From Sporothrix humicola (taxonomy: Eukaryota > Ascomycota > Sordariomycetes > Ophiostomatales > Ophiostomataceae): a stretch of 64,000 bases of DNA. This document shows positions 21,258-33,150 of this stretch, in pieces (position 1 is the first letter of the stretch; the number at the start of each line of letters is the position of its first letter). The position numbers were made by a program, and so were the translations under genes. The DNA is taken from positions 62,001-126,000 of the forward strand of contig WNYE01000040.1 in NCBI GenBank assembly GCA_021396245.1. Direction: 5' to 3'. The notes below the pieces were generated by a model, which was given only the letters and a program-made list of their open reading frames with translations, was not told the DNA's origin and did not search any database.

Positions 21258-24200
21258 GGCTCTCCTTGACCACTAATAGCACTCGCTTTGTGGGATTTGG
21301 GAGATGCCACCAAGGATAGACAAGATGCAGTGCCTCTAATTATCTAGGTATGGTTGTTAGCTTGTGAAATTGAAGGTTTCATTGCATATTGCAGTGGTGC
21401 ACGTTATTACATTGATGAAGTGGCTTACGCATGGTGGCTTGAATGTGAAGAGGGTCATCGAGCTCATGATGCTCCAACATACCATATCAGCAACAATTAA
21501 GCCCCGCAAACGGATGACAGTGCCGTATTGTCGACGGTCGTGGCGACGGTCATGATGATGGTAGAGGGTATTCAACCGGTTGCTACCGTCTTGTCTTTGA
21601 TGTTGGCCACCGTTGCCGTTGTTATTGTTACGATTGTTGATATCGTGGCTAAAGGACACACCCTTCACAGCTGCATCCCTAGATGCAGGATCCTGTTCAC
21701 AAATATTGTTGTGTCTCACTGATACACTTACACCATATAGCAGTCTAGCATTGACGAATCGCATCTTTTGTCTTTTGTCTTTTATTTCTTCTTCCCTCAT
21801 TTTTTGTTGACCACGAGGCCACCGGCCTGTAGGGCCTAGGCACAAATACTGCGGTACGGCTGTGCGGTTAAAAGCAAGTGGGCACGACAAAGGCGAACAT
21901 GAGCGAACAAGAGGGCACAACATCGCCAGTGTAATCTTATTTTATTTCCTAAACGGGACGAGTGTGTTATGCGTTAAGAGGAGTGGGAGGCGTGAGAGGC
22001 GTGGGAGGAGGAAGAACAGGAACAAGAAGAGGATGGATGAGGGAAGGACAAGAAAAACAGGTGCCTAATAAGATGTGAGCTGAGCACAACCGAGCGAGCG
22101 GATGGGCTCTGGGCGATGCACGACGGATGGCCGATGGCATGCAGGAACAAAAGGAAAAGGAACCGGCTGACTGGGGACCACCCCCAACTCAACAGCCGGC
22201 CAACTAGGTCGACCTTCAACTGGCCATCTGTTCGATATTCAAGATTTAAGATGTTCTCCTCTCTAGATCGAGCTCGTGTTTTGTTTCTTGTTCTTGAGAG
22301 GCCCTGTGGTGCTACATCGTATCGTCTTTTTTTGAGGGGAAAAAGGGAAAGGCTGTCTCGGCATTTCATGGCCGGGGTCCTTGTTTCGGGTAGGCCGAGG
22401 ATGAGTGGAAGAAGAGGCTCGTAGGTGAGCATCTGGTGAGAAAACGGAATCGGCGTAGAAGCCCACTAGAAAGAAGAAAAGAAGCAAAAGCTGGACAATG
22501 CACGCAACACTAGACCAGGGCCCTTGTAAGGCGAGTCAACTTTGAGGTCCATTTGAGGCTACCGGTCCAAGAATGTCCAAGATCGAGAGAGCGCCCAAGA
22601 GACCAAGAGCCCAAGAGCGAGACCGAGTGGATGGCGAAACAAGAAAAAGAGGAGCAAGAGGGCCTGAACAGCACTAAAAACAAAAGAAAATGGAAACAGG
22701 AACAGGGCTGCAGGAACAAACGGTCGCTGGAGGCCACTTACACGACCGCTAAGAGGCCCCCAAAAGACACCAATATGCCCGCTAGAGCCAGATCGAGGAT
22801 GCGCCGATGCTAGGCCAGGCCCCGGACAGGCAGGGGCGGCCAGTTCTTCAGTCTACAGGCCTAGTCAGGTACGCCCTCAGGTACCGTAGGCACCAGGATT
22901 ACAGGCATACCTGGCCTCGTCAGGCCAATATGCGATGACGACGCTCGTTAGTTGAGGAAGACTTGCTAAAAAGAAATAAATGGCTGGCGAGGGTCATGAG
23001 GATCGTGTTCTAGCTGGAAAAGTCGACAAAAAGTGTGAGCATCGTGCACATCAGGCGCCATCCAGGGGGATGAAAAGTAAAATTGACAGTTAAAGCGCGC
23101 TATTCCCACTGCGAGAAAGTGCCTCCCACCGGCTGCAACATTGCTGGGATTGTTAAAGAGATTTCCTTGCTTCGGGCCCTCGCTTTTCTATTCTCAGAAT
23201 GGCGTGGAAGGCCTGGAAGGTTTTTCAGAAGCTTTAGAGGACGATCGTCGTCAAGGTTAAAGCAAACAAGACACGAGGATGACGCATTACAAGACTATTG
23301 AATATCGCATTATCGACGAGCATTGCCAGCGAGAGATCCAGGCGAGATCCAGAGGGGCTGTCCGTATCTTTACTTGGACATGCCTCGCAAGGAGGGGGAA
23401 CAGCACGAGAATAAAAGAACATGACAGATAGAGGAAGCATAAGGCCGGCGGGGATGCCTGGGAGCTGATGGAGATACGAGAAAAGTAAGAGAGCTCAGAA
23501 CAGGCGATGGACAATGTTTCCATGCACGGATTTGCCATGACAAAAGCAAAGATCCTGGTTAAGTTCACTGATGCTGGAGAGTGATCGTTCTTGTCACGAA
23601 CCTGTGAACCTGTGGATGTCCTTGTTTGGCCAGAGACGGGTATGTTGATCTGTTCTGTTGTTGTTGTTTTTACTTGTATTTTATCTCTATTGTTTTTATC
23701 TTGTATTATCTTGATACGATGTTATTTTCTTCATTCTCATTGCTTCACACCTCTTGTATTTAGCCGTATGCAACTGTCCACATATAAGCAGCTCCACCAC
23801 CCCATTAACATCGTGTGCCTCTATATCCCGCAGGACGGCGATATCGTCTTAACAGAGGGGAAGCGGTCGAGGCGGTCTAGACAATGACGAGAGCATGACC
23901 AACAACGGTGATCTTTTTGTTTTTTGGCAGCTGAGCTACGGCATCTCAGCCGAGCGGCGTGATGTGGTGTGTTGGGGGCTTGCGTACGGACATAGCAGCT
24001 GCCTTTGTGCTCCGAACCTTGTCTCGTTATTTTCCTGTCTCTCTTTCCCTTTTCTGTTCCTGTGCCTGACCGTTGTCGCCACCCGTCAGCTGTCGTCTGT
24101 TGTCTGGTGTCTAGTGTCTCTCTCTCATCTCGTCCTTTGTGGGCGCATGTTGTGGGATGGAAACCACTATCGAGGCAATGCGGGCAACGCGGGCAACACA

Positions 24201-26999
24201 GACAACACGGGCTATGCAGTCCCAAGAGGCCAGGACGTGGGCCATTCTTGCGCAGTTCTCACGCTTTTTTTCCTTCTTGTGGTCTCGTCTTTCCCCACCG
24301 CCACACACAGACACACACCCCCCGGATATTAAAAGTTTATGCACGCACCCTAGCGTCGAGTCCAAGAGTCGGGTCGGCCTCTTTATTTTATATTAAAAAA
24401 AGATGGACAACATAAAAAAGAAGACGAAAATTATTAAATAGAAAAATAGAAAGAATCTTTGAGAGAGAATGATGACAGTGACTGCCAACTGGCTTAATCT
24501 ATGTGGAATGGATCCCGCAGGGCGGGACGAAGACGAAATAGATTAAAACTGTGAGAAAAGAAAACTTTAAAACCAATAGAGCAACAGAGATACTGAAGAA
24601 GAAAAAGAAAAGAACAATAAAAATATCAAAAAATAGAACAATGCCACCGTTTTGGAAAATAAATACAATGAAAATGGCAACCCTTTATTCACCGTAACCA
24701 CAACCCACCACCACAGACGTTTTCAATATATCCGTTTTCTCGGTCATCCTTTTGTCATGTCAACAACATATCAAGAAGATGCCCCTCCCAAACACTGCCG
24801 TCACGGCACAGGTCGGCGATGCGCCTTCAACTGAAAACACAGACATACGTACTTTCTGTTTCTGTTTTTCACAAGTCTGCCTTGGATAGATGATGATGCA
24901 TAATCGAGATGTAGGCGAACAAGTCAACTTACGTGCCCCCTAACTCCGTGATGTCTGCGATGTCGTACATTGGGAGGCCGTTGTTGGATATCACTCGTGA
25001 CTGCCTTTTGCATCTCGCATATCTAGTGTGCAAGGGAGTATGAGAGTATGCAGGACCAGATCGCTTACAGACGGCCAGTGACGAATCAGTGGGTTTCGTT
25101 GTGCTTGTCGTTGCAGTGTTTCTCACGTTTTCTCGTTTTTTCGTGTTTCTTGTCTCTACGTCGCATGCTAGCTCTCTTTGACGCGGCATATAAGATGCAT
25201 CTGTTAAGATCTCTCCTTTCTTCGCTGTTGTTGCAGTATTTACTTTCTGTCTGAATTCTTCCTGGATGTGACGCTGCGGTCGAACGGGTGGCGGAGACGC
25301 GCGCGTCAAGAGGCAACCAAAGAACAGAGACAGGAACAAAAAGCAGGAACAAACTCTTTGCGAGAAGGTGACGACAACTTTACTGTGTTTTCAAGAAAGT
25401 CTGCCTCGCTGTCAATGGGCTGCTGTTATCATGATGTTTCAACAATTGATTTACATGTCCTTGTACACGCCGCCCTTGCAGAACGTCGTAGTCGTTTCTT
25501 GTTTCTTTTTCTTGTGTCCCTTGTATGTACTTACGTTGTACGTCGTACTGGACCTGAGCCTGTGTAATGCAAAAAGTTAAAGCTCAAAAGAGAAACAACC
25601 ATGTGAAAGGCTACGAGGTAAATGGAAAGGGAAAGGGGAGCAAAGATGGGTTGAAACATTGGTGGACATTAGTAGGGCATGCGGTGGCAATGTTTCCTTT
25701 TGCTCAGCTCAAAAACAGCTGATAGGTGTCCTGTAAGTCAACGATACAGTTTACAGCCCGCGGGGTAGGGGTTTTAATGGGCAGCCAAAGACATGGAGGG
25801 GCGTCCCCTGAACACAACCAAGCTAGGCCCTGTCCTGGTCCCCTCAACCATCACCACAGCCTCTTTTTCTCCTATTCAGTTCTTTCCCTCACTTTCACTT
25901 TTTACTTTCACCCTCGATCGTGCAGCTGCCCGTGGCTGTGAACCGGCGAAGCTCAGGGGCCAGGGGACGGAGAAACAGGGGCAAGGTTGGTGGCAGTTGG
26001 GAAGAGGGCAGAGGACGGTGTTCAGAAATCGCCATCATGTACGGAATACTTTTGTCAAGTTTGGTCGATGACAGCAAGGAACAAAACGAATCAAGAGCGC
26101 ATCCTCAGCCAGTCTTGGATCAAGTCTGGTACTCCCCCTTTCTTGGTCTCTCTTGGTGCCTTTTGTCGCCCTCTGTCTTTCTTGTCTTTTCTTGGTCCAT
26201 ATCGTCAGCCAATGCCAGGCAGTCGTCGCCATCCAACCCTGCAAATGTCCAACAGTCTACTATGTGTGACACGTTTTTTGCATGTTCCCTCCTGTACCTG
26301 AATACGCAGCCCTCCATCTTTTCGGACCTTTTATGTTGTCTACGGGCGCGAAGCTCGATGCCAGGCGCAGCACAAGGGACCGAGGCGGCAAAGAGGCAAC
26401 GAGGTAGTTGAGACCGCTCGAGATACCGATGTATCTACCCGAGTACGAACAGGGCCAGATCGTGAATTCAAACCCAAAATCAAAATCAAACTCGATTCGC
26501 CCCCGTAGACTACCCCGTACGAGTTCGGCACCTCGACGGGGTCGAGACCTTTCCATTTTCACTCTATTCTTTTGCGGCCTCTCTCACTCTCCCGAGCAGG
26601 GCCAAAACAATGCCAAGACCCCAGTTGAGAGAGAAAACAGACTGCCGAAGCAGGGTCTTGCGGGAAAGAGTAGAAAAGAGGTAGAAAGAGGGCGGAAACA
26701 GGGGAGATCGAGACATGATCATACGGAGAATAAGAGGAGAGTAAAAAAAGACATGGATGGACCAAGACCAGAAATAGAAATAAAAATAGACTTGGACTTG
26801 GACTATGGACATGGAGATAACAAAGAACTTGAAATAAAAAAATAACCTTGTTGTCGACGCAACGCACAACGAGTCGCAAAAGACAATGTTCTTGCCTCAA
26901 GGTTTTCAACAAAACAAGAAAAAAAAAAGAGCAACAAAGGGGGATCACTTGGCGCGGGTGCGGTTTGACAAGTGTTTGCTGGACCATCGATCCATTGTA
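21258..26999. other. gene desert 1, left part
   Basis: Nothing with convincing coding character was found on either strand; open frames are short, low in complexity and lack introns that would connect them. Segments near 22830-22920 are rich in CAGG/CCTGG units. 26400-26850 contains simple purine-rich runs that create open frames without protein-like composition. No transposase, reverse transcriptase or LTR pair was recognised. The region could contain long noncoding transcripts or distal regulatory DNA, but nothing in the sequence proves it. Confidence 0.5.
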
Positions 27000-28412
27000 T
27001 CACGTTGGTTCATATGGGTCGAAGTGGTTCACATTGGTTCACAAATGGATAAGTTGGTGGCCCCGTCTCCATCCACAGCAGACGAAGGAGTTGAACAAAA
27101 GGGCCCCTAAGACCTCAGCCTGTTTGATTTTTGTTTAAGACAACACACAGACGTTGACGGTGAACAAAAACAGCTGCCTCGTGGATGTTGAACTTGAGCC
27201 TGCAGATGCTTATGCCCGTGACAGGCGATTGAGATCCAGAAAGACATGATAAAAAACAGGCAGAGCCTACACTGTGCATCGTGAAGATGCTGTGCGAGTA
27301 CGTTGTTCGTAGATATAAAAAGAATGCGGTGCATCTAGACACGGCAGATGAACAATGGTGGGAGGAAAAGTGCAAAGATTGAGAGGGCGTGAGATGTCGT
27401 GACGCGGTCGGCGCGTGTTGGTGTAAGTGCTGCATGCAGTGCTAGCGTGTCACCATGTTAGCGGTGTTAGTGGTGCTGGCTCAGGCACACTTTCCTCACT
27501 CAGGCACATTTGCGCAGCGAATTAAAACGGGGCCGCCAGTCGCGCCTGTGGTGGAGGAGGGGTCCTGCGACAGATCTGAGACGGGCTAGCCGACCCCGCG
27601 CCCCGCTTGTAGCAGTACACCAAGGACCACTGCAACTGTGCCGCGCTCCCTGTACCTCTACACAAATAAAGTTCATCGACGGCCCACTCGCGGGCGATGC
27701 CTCCCCTGGTGTTGTCTGCCGGTGGGGCACTTGCCCTTTTCTCACTTACACTCCGTATCGTTGGACGACTTCTCACCATTCAGCCATTCAAACGTCTATT
27801 GTCTGTCTCCGTCACCACGCGAGCTCACCACGATACGTCCTCCTTCTCGACTTTGGTGGTAACCCCTGCATATGAAGGTGCAGCCCAATCAGGCACCAGC
27901 GACAGTCTGGCCAGACCCGACCTCAAACGTCTTGCCCTACGGCGTACTTTCTTCTTCCTTCGTTTGCTCTCGTAGTTTGATTTCAGTAGTTTGATTTCAG
28001 CATTTTACGTCGTTGATTTCAACGATTTTAAACGTCCGTCTCAACGCCTAACTTCACAATCTTCACATGGTTTATTTGCAGACTTTCTCTTGTCATTTCT
28101 TGTCTGTCGCACCTTCTCGCCTCCTCGTCTCCTCATCTCTCCCCACATCATCCGTCTTGGGCCATCACAAAACAAAACGACAAAACGACACCTCGACTCC
28201 AAAAAAGACAAAACGAAACCCGTCCACCGGCAACTCTGGCTTCCGTACATACGGAGGCGTTGTTGATGTTCGACTAGTCGCTAATCATTGTAAAATTCTC
28301 CGTCAGACCCGCTTACGTTACTCGTAGATTTTGAGAGTCGCAAACTTGACATCACCGTTTGTCGGGCTTTGCTCTTCTTTGTAAATAATGTTAAATGAAG
28401 TGCCCGTTCTCC

Positions 28413-28502
28413 ATTGTGGGTGGCTCCATGTGGATTTGAGCCACCACACCCATGTGGCACTGTGGCTCCGTACAGATCTCCGTGTGGCTCCACATCCACA
28501 AT
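28413..28502 (+). repeat. hairpin-prone GTGGCTCC repeat element
   Basis: Three GTGGCTCC units (28420-28427, 28462-28469, 28484-28491) lie between outer inverted repeats ATTGTGG (28413-28419) and CCACAAT (28496-28502). Inside is a perfect 8-bp stem GGTGGCTC (28419-28426)/GAGCCACC (28438-28445) with an 11-nt loop. A folded RNA or a regulator-binding cluster is possible. Confidence 0.4.
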
Positions 28503-30541
28503 ACGTTTGCCCTCTTTTGTCCTTCTCTAACAATGGCTTGCTTCCTTTTTGTGAAAGCAACTGTCCGTTCTCTCAACACGGTCCACGATCCAAATCAACG
28601 GACACGGCCGTCCCGTGTTGTGACTGTTCCTCATTGTTTTGCCTCTTATTATCTTATTTCGCTTTCGCCTTCAGTGGACTCCATACGAGGACACTTGTTT
28701 ATTTTACGGTCGGCGATTCCATCGCTCGCCGGTTAAAGTACGGAATACGGATGCAATGGTGAGAAGTGAAGCTAGATTCGAAGGCGTGTTGTTAAAGACC
28801 ACGAGACACCCATTCCGTTTCTAGCCGTTGTTGTGAATATGTAAAGAATTCCCAAAATATCGGGGGAAATAAAAATAGTTTGAGCATGTTTTGTTGTTCA
28901 AACTTCAAAACATGTTCTCTTCAAACTACGTGATCTTCTGGTCGTGATGTTTGTGACGAAAATCAGAAGAACGTAAATAACCACTTCTAAAATATGGGTA
29001 CATACCTTTCTCGACCGGCTTCCCCGATGTAAGATGTTCGTGACAAGAAGAGTGCAATTTTACAATTTCACATGGAACTTTCTCATCAATGTTTTCTCTC
29101 TTTTCTCGTGATCTGCACAGACCCGTTCGTGGCTCGTGAGCTGGGGCTGTGGATTATCCTCGAGAAAGAGCCAAGATGAGGAGGATGGTTTCCGCGAGTC
29201 TCCGCTCGAAACCGATCCGCCCCTGTTTATATCTTTTTGTCCTTCTTTTGTAGGAGAGCCTCACGACATTTTTGTTCTCCAGACTACCAAACCACAAAAG
29301 TACGGAGCAGCTCGTGGGTGATTGACGGTGCGTCTTGGTCGTGGATCAGGAGTCAAAACAGAACAATATGGAAATACGACGTACAATGACAAGAAGTGAG
29401 GAGAGCAGCCCTTTTCACCGACGGAACAAGTATCTCTAGGACCGCCTCCAGGTATTTTGACTCGTCTATCCCCGAGTATGTCTGGGATGTCGATATCTGG
29501 GACAATACGACGGTGGTATTCTCACGAGAATATACTCAGCAACAAGAGTGAACGCCGAAGCAAGAGGCAGAATGACACCGAAGCTACGGAGTACAGAAAA
29601 CGAAACCGAACAAAAGACCCTTTTGACGCTCTTCCGTGGTTCATCGGTCGTTTGTTCATTGTTCGAGGGTCGAGGGGGGTCACGGACGTTTAGACGCTGA
29701 CACGGCGTCAAGACGACACGATACACAACACCGAGTCTCTTTACGTCGTATATTTTGTGCCATTTCGTCTCTGTCTTGTCTCTTGTCTCTCTTTTTTAAA
29801 GTTGCGTCGTAGACGATCATCCCTCCACAGACCCTTTTTGTGTCTTGTGTATCGTCTTGGGGCCATGAACTCTTGACTTTTTTTAAGTTCTTGGTTGCTC
29901 TGTTTCTTCACAATGGTTAGTGGTTTGCAAATCAGGAGACGGAAATCTTTATTGGTTTTGTTTTCAGTTGTTCTTCCAAAATTATCTTTATTTCATCTTC
30001 CACGACATCTTTGTCACGATGATTGCCTCCGTTTTCATTACCGTCTGTTGTCTGCCATCCGTCGTCCGTGTCGTGGCTGATGCCCATCACCCGTCATATT
30101 TTTCTCCCCATTCGTCGACATGAGACAAGCCAACGCTTCAAACAGCCCCTCCGTTGAGCCCCTCATCCTATTCTCTCCACCGTTAAAATTTACATCAACG
30201 CGACCGTTTGCAGATGGTTGACTTTTGTAATTGAGATTTCTATTATCTAGTTCCGCCTTTGCATTCCGTTTTCTTAACTCAAAGTACTTTTATTCCGTCT
30301 CTTCGTTTTTCTCTTCTTTTTTTCTTCTCTCTCTTTCTCCCCTCCACTATCCCCTGCTCATACAAATAGCCCCGAGGTGGGATGACGGTGTCTGTGTGTA
30401 CGTGCCAACCCTGTCGCCGCCGGGCCTTGTTGTTTTAAGTTTCCCAAAAGGGTAACCGTCCAGGGTTTTACATCCGTTGTCCCACTTTTTCCTTCCTCTC
30501 TTCTTCTTTGCGCTTTACCATTTCCTCTGCCTTTCACACGT

Positions 30542-30559
30542 TGACGGAGTACTCCGTCA
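30542..30559. promoter_or_regulatory. 18-bp perfect palindrome TGACGGAGTACTCCGTCA
   Basis: Perfect inverted repeat in the desert upstream of the Rua1-type gene. Its half ACGGAGTA recurs across the intergenic sequence of this window (for example 29585-29594, 39621-39630, 40671-40679, and as the complement at 27750-27757 and 53030-53037). Confidence 0.4.
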
Positions 30560-33150
30560 TCATTTTTTCACATCCTCTTCATCCTCTTCCTCCCTCTCGT
30601 ACTCGTCGTCTGGACGTGCCACCCCTGGCTTCCAAAAAGATTCCACGCACGCACTTACATCCTCCGCTGTAAGATCTTGTACCTTTTGTATGAAGCGGTC
30701 TCGCGTTTTTCACCTCTCTTACACGTAGCCTAGACCGTAACTCAACACGCCACTCGCTCTCCAACTATCATAACTCTTTCCTCCTACGTCGTCCTCTTTC
30801 TCTTCACACTTCCTCCCCACCTAACCCACACCCTGGGGCTGAGTACCTCCTCTCTCTTTCCCCTTCTGCCCCTTCTTTTTGCTCGTGGGCCACAGACCAC
30901 AACCCTTTCTTGTCTCAGAGAATCCGGCTTAGTTCCTACCGGCGTTCCGAGCTCTGACCGTGCTGTCTTTTGCCCTCTTTTTATCAGTGGATTTGTGAGG
31001 CAGGTACGTTTGTCACTCACGTATCTGGCAACGCAAGTCTTTTTTTCTTCTCCCACCACGTCTCGTTTCTTCTCGTCTTGGTGACCGCCATTACGTTTCT
31101 CGTTCGATGCCCACGTAGTTTCCGTTTCTTTGATCTTGTAACTTGGACTTTTTGTCTCCCACTCTCCCACATATACTCGCTGTGAACCTGCACCGCCTCT
31201 CTCTGGTTCCTCTTTTTTCCCTCCTTTCTGTTTCTTTCTCCCACAAAATATACCCCCCTCCCCCTTTCATTTTTATTTTCTTTTTCTTTCTTTTATCTCC
31301 CTCTTGGATCTCTCTCCTCTCCCATCGGACCCGAGCAAAAGGTACATTCTCTCCCTCTCCCTTCCCCATCCACTTCTCGCCCCTCTGGCTTCGGCTCTTT
31401 CGTCGTGCTTACAACGCTAGTCACTCCTTAATCCTTGTCGCTTTTTTTCTTTTTCCTCTTTTCTCTCTTTTCTTGTTCCTTTCAATACCTTCCTTGTCTT
31501 TGCTCTCTTTTTTTAACCCGTTATAGCCCCCTCTGGTCTATAATATACCAAGAGCTGGCTCTTTTTCTTTCTTTTCCCTCTTCTTCCCTCTTTTGTCTCT
31601 CTGATCCCTCTTTTCCTCTATTATCGAATCGTATTTGTTTTATCCCGCTCAAGTCACTCCCTCACTCATTGTTCTTGTTCAGTATCTTTTTTTTTTGCTT
31701 TTAAGCTCCTTCGCTCAAGTCTCTCCTTTTGTTATACCCCATGGTTTAACTCTAGTTCTTATTCTTTCCTTCCTCTTTCTTTCTTCTCTTTTCCTCTTTT
31801 GGATCTTTTCCATTCTTGACTTTCCTTGAACAACCTACTGCTTTCTTGCTTTTTGGACTCGATTCTGGTTCTTAATATCGAAGACCTCGTACATTCCTTT
31901 TATTGCTCGACTATTCTTATTCACGCCTTCTCGACACTCCCTTCCGTCTTTTCTCTAGCTCGTCCACTCGGGATTCATGAAATCTTTTTATATACCCTTT
32001 TCCAACATATAACAACCAAAAACCAAAACCAACCTTGGACCGCACACATCACACACGATCAACAAACCGCACCCCCCTCCCCCCAGTCGACCTCGACCCT
32101 CCCTCTTTTTTTGGTGCTCGTCTTTTCTGTCTTTCCAACTCCAGTCCCTCTCCCGCTCCCTGAGAGGCCACTTTCTCTTTTCAGACATCCACGCACACCG
32201 AGTCACTCCTTTTACCTTTTACCTATTTTCTTATTTTTCTTTTTATTCATTTTCTCGCCTCTTCTCTTCGTACCTTTCCTTCTGCTACCCTCTTTTTTTT
32301 TGGTCTTTTTGCCAGATATTATTATACCCTCTTCCATCTTAAGACTCTTATTTTTTTCTGTTCACTCTCGCTTTTGCCAACCTATCTCTGTCCTTCCTTG
32401 AACCGTTTCACGGATAGTGTTGACGACCACGCCCCCAACAAAATAGAGTCGACAAGAATAAAAGGACAAAAAAGACAATAGACGGCGACAACCACGACGA
32501 CAACAAATAACAAACAAATAAGACATCCGGCCGCTCTCGACGACACGCCCCTCGATCACGAAGAAGACAAAAAATCAACGCAGACGATATACCCCCGACG
32601 CCTCTTAACAGGACCACTTGTGATCCCTCGCCGCCGCAGAGTTTTGCCTCTTGCCCTCGTTCTCTCGTTCAGAAGAATCATCTAGACCGTCGACTGCCAG
32701 CAGATTTTGCTCGAATTCAAAGCGCGCCCACCGAAGTTTACGGTTACTTTTGTCGATGGTGAGAACATCCTCGCCCCAACCCAGCACACAATTCTCCTCT
32801 CTCAACGGAGACGTCTATCCGTCTTGGAAGGCCACAGAGAACAGGAATCAGGAATCAGCCAACATCCCGAGTGGTTTGGTGGTTTGGTTTTGACATCTTC
32901 CGCCCGAGTCCCCGTTCATGCTAACTCTTCCTCTTGTTTTTGCGCTCGCTCGCCAGCTTCCGTCGTATACCTCTTTTATCTGAGAACTTGAGCATCTGAG
33001 AAGAAGTCCACATCAGAACCAGGACACGACAACTCAACGTCAAACACCTTCTTTGCTGTTCCTCTTTGTATTTTCTGGACGTCCGCAGAGCCGCGCCATC
33101 CAACGTCCCGGACTCTCGCCACGAACCCAGATCACACACAAACCATCGCC

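Larger units (their letters stand above)
27000..33150. other. gene desert 1, right part: likely promoter and long pyrimidine-rich leader of the Rua1-type gene
   Basis: No gene is recognised. From about 30230 to 32410 the plus strand is overwhelmingly T and C, producing long Leu/Ser/Phe-rich spurious frames; this is typical of fungal promoters and 5' leaders but unusually extended. Motif TACGGAGT or its complement occurs at 27750, 29585 and within the palindrome at 30542. A GTGGCTCC-rich potential hairpin lies at 28413-28502. Confidence 0.5.

Noticed and set aside
26408..26845. 145-codon Lys/Arg/Glu-rich frame in desert 1
   Set aside because: Built from simple purine repeats; no conserved pattern or gene signals.
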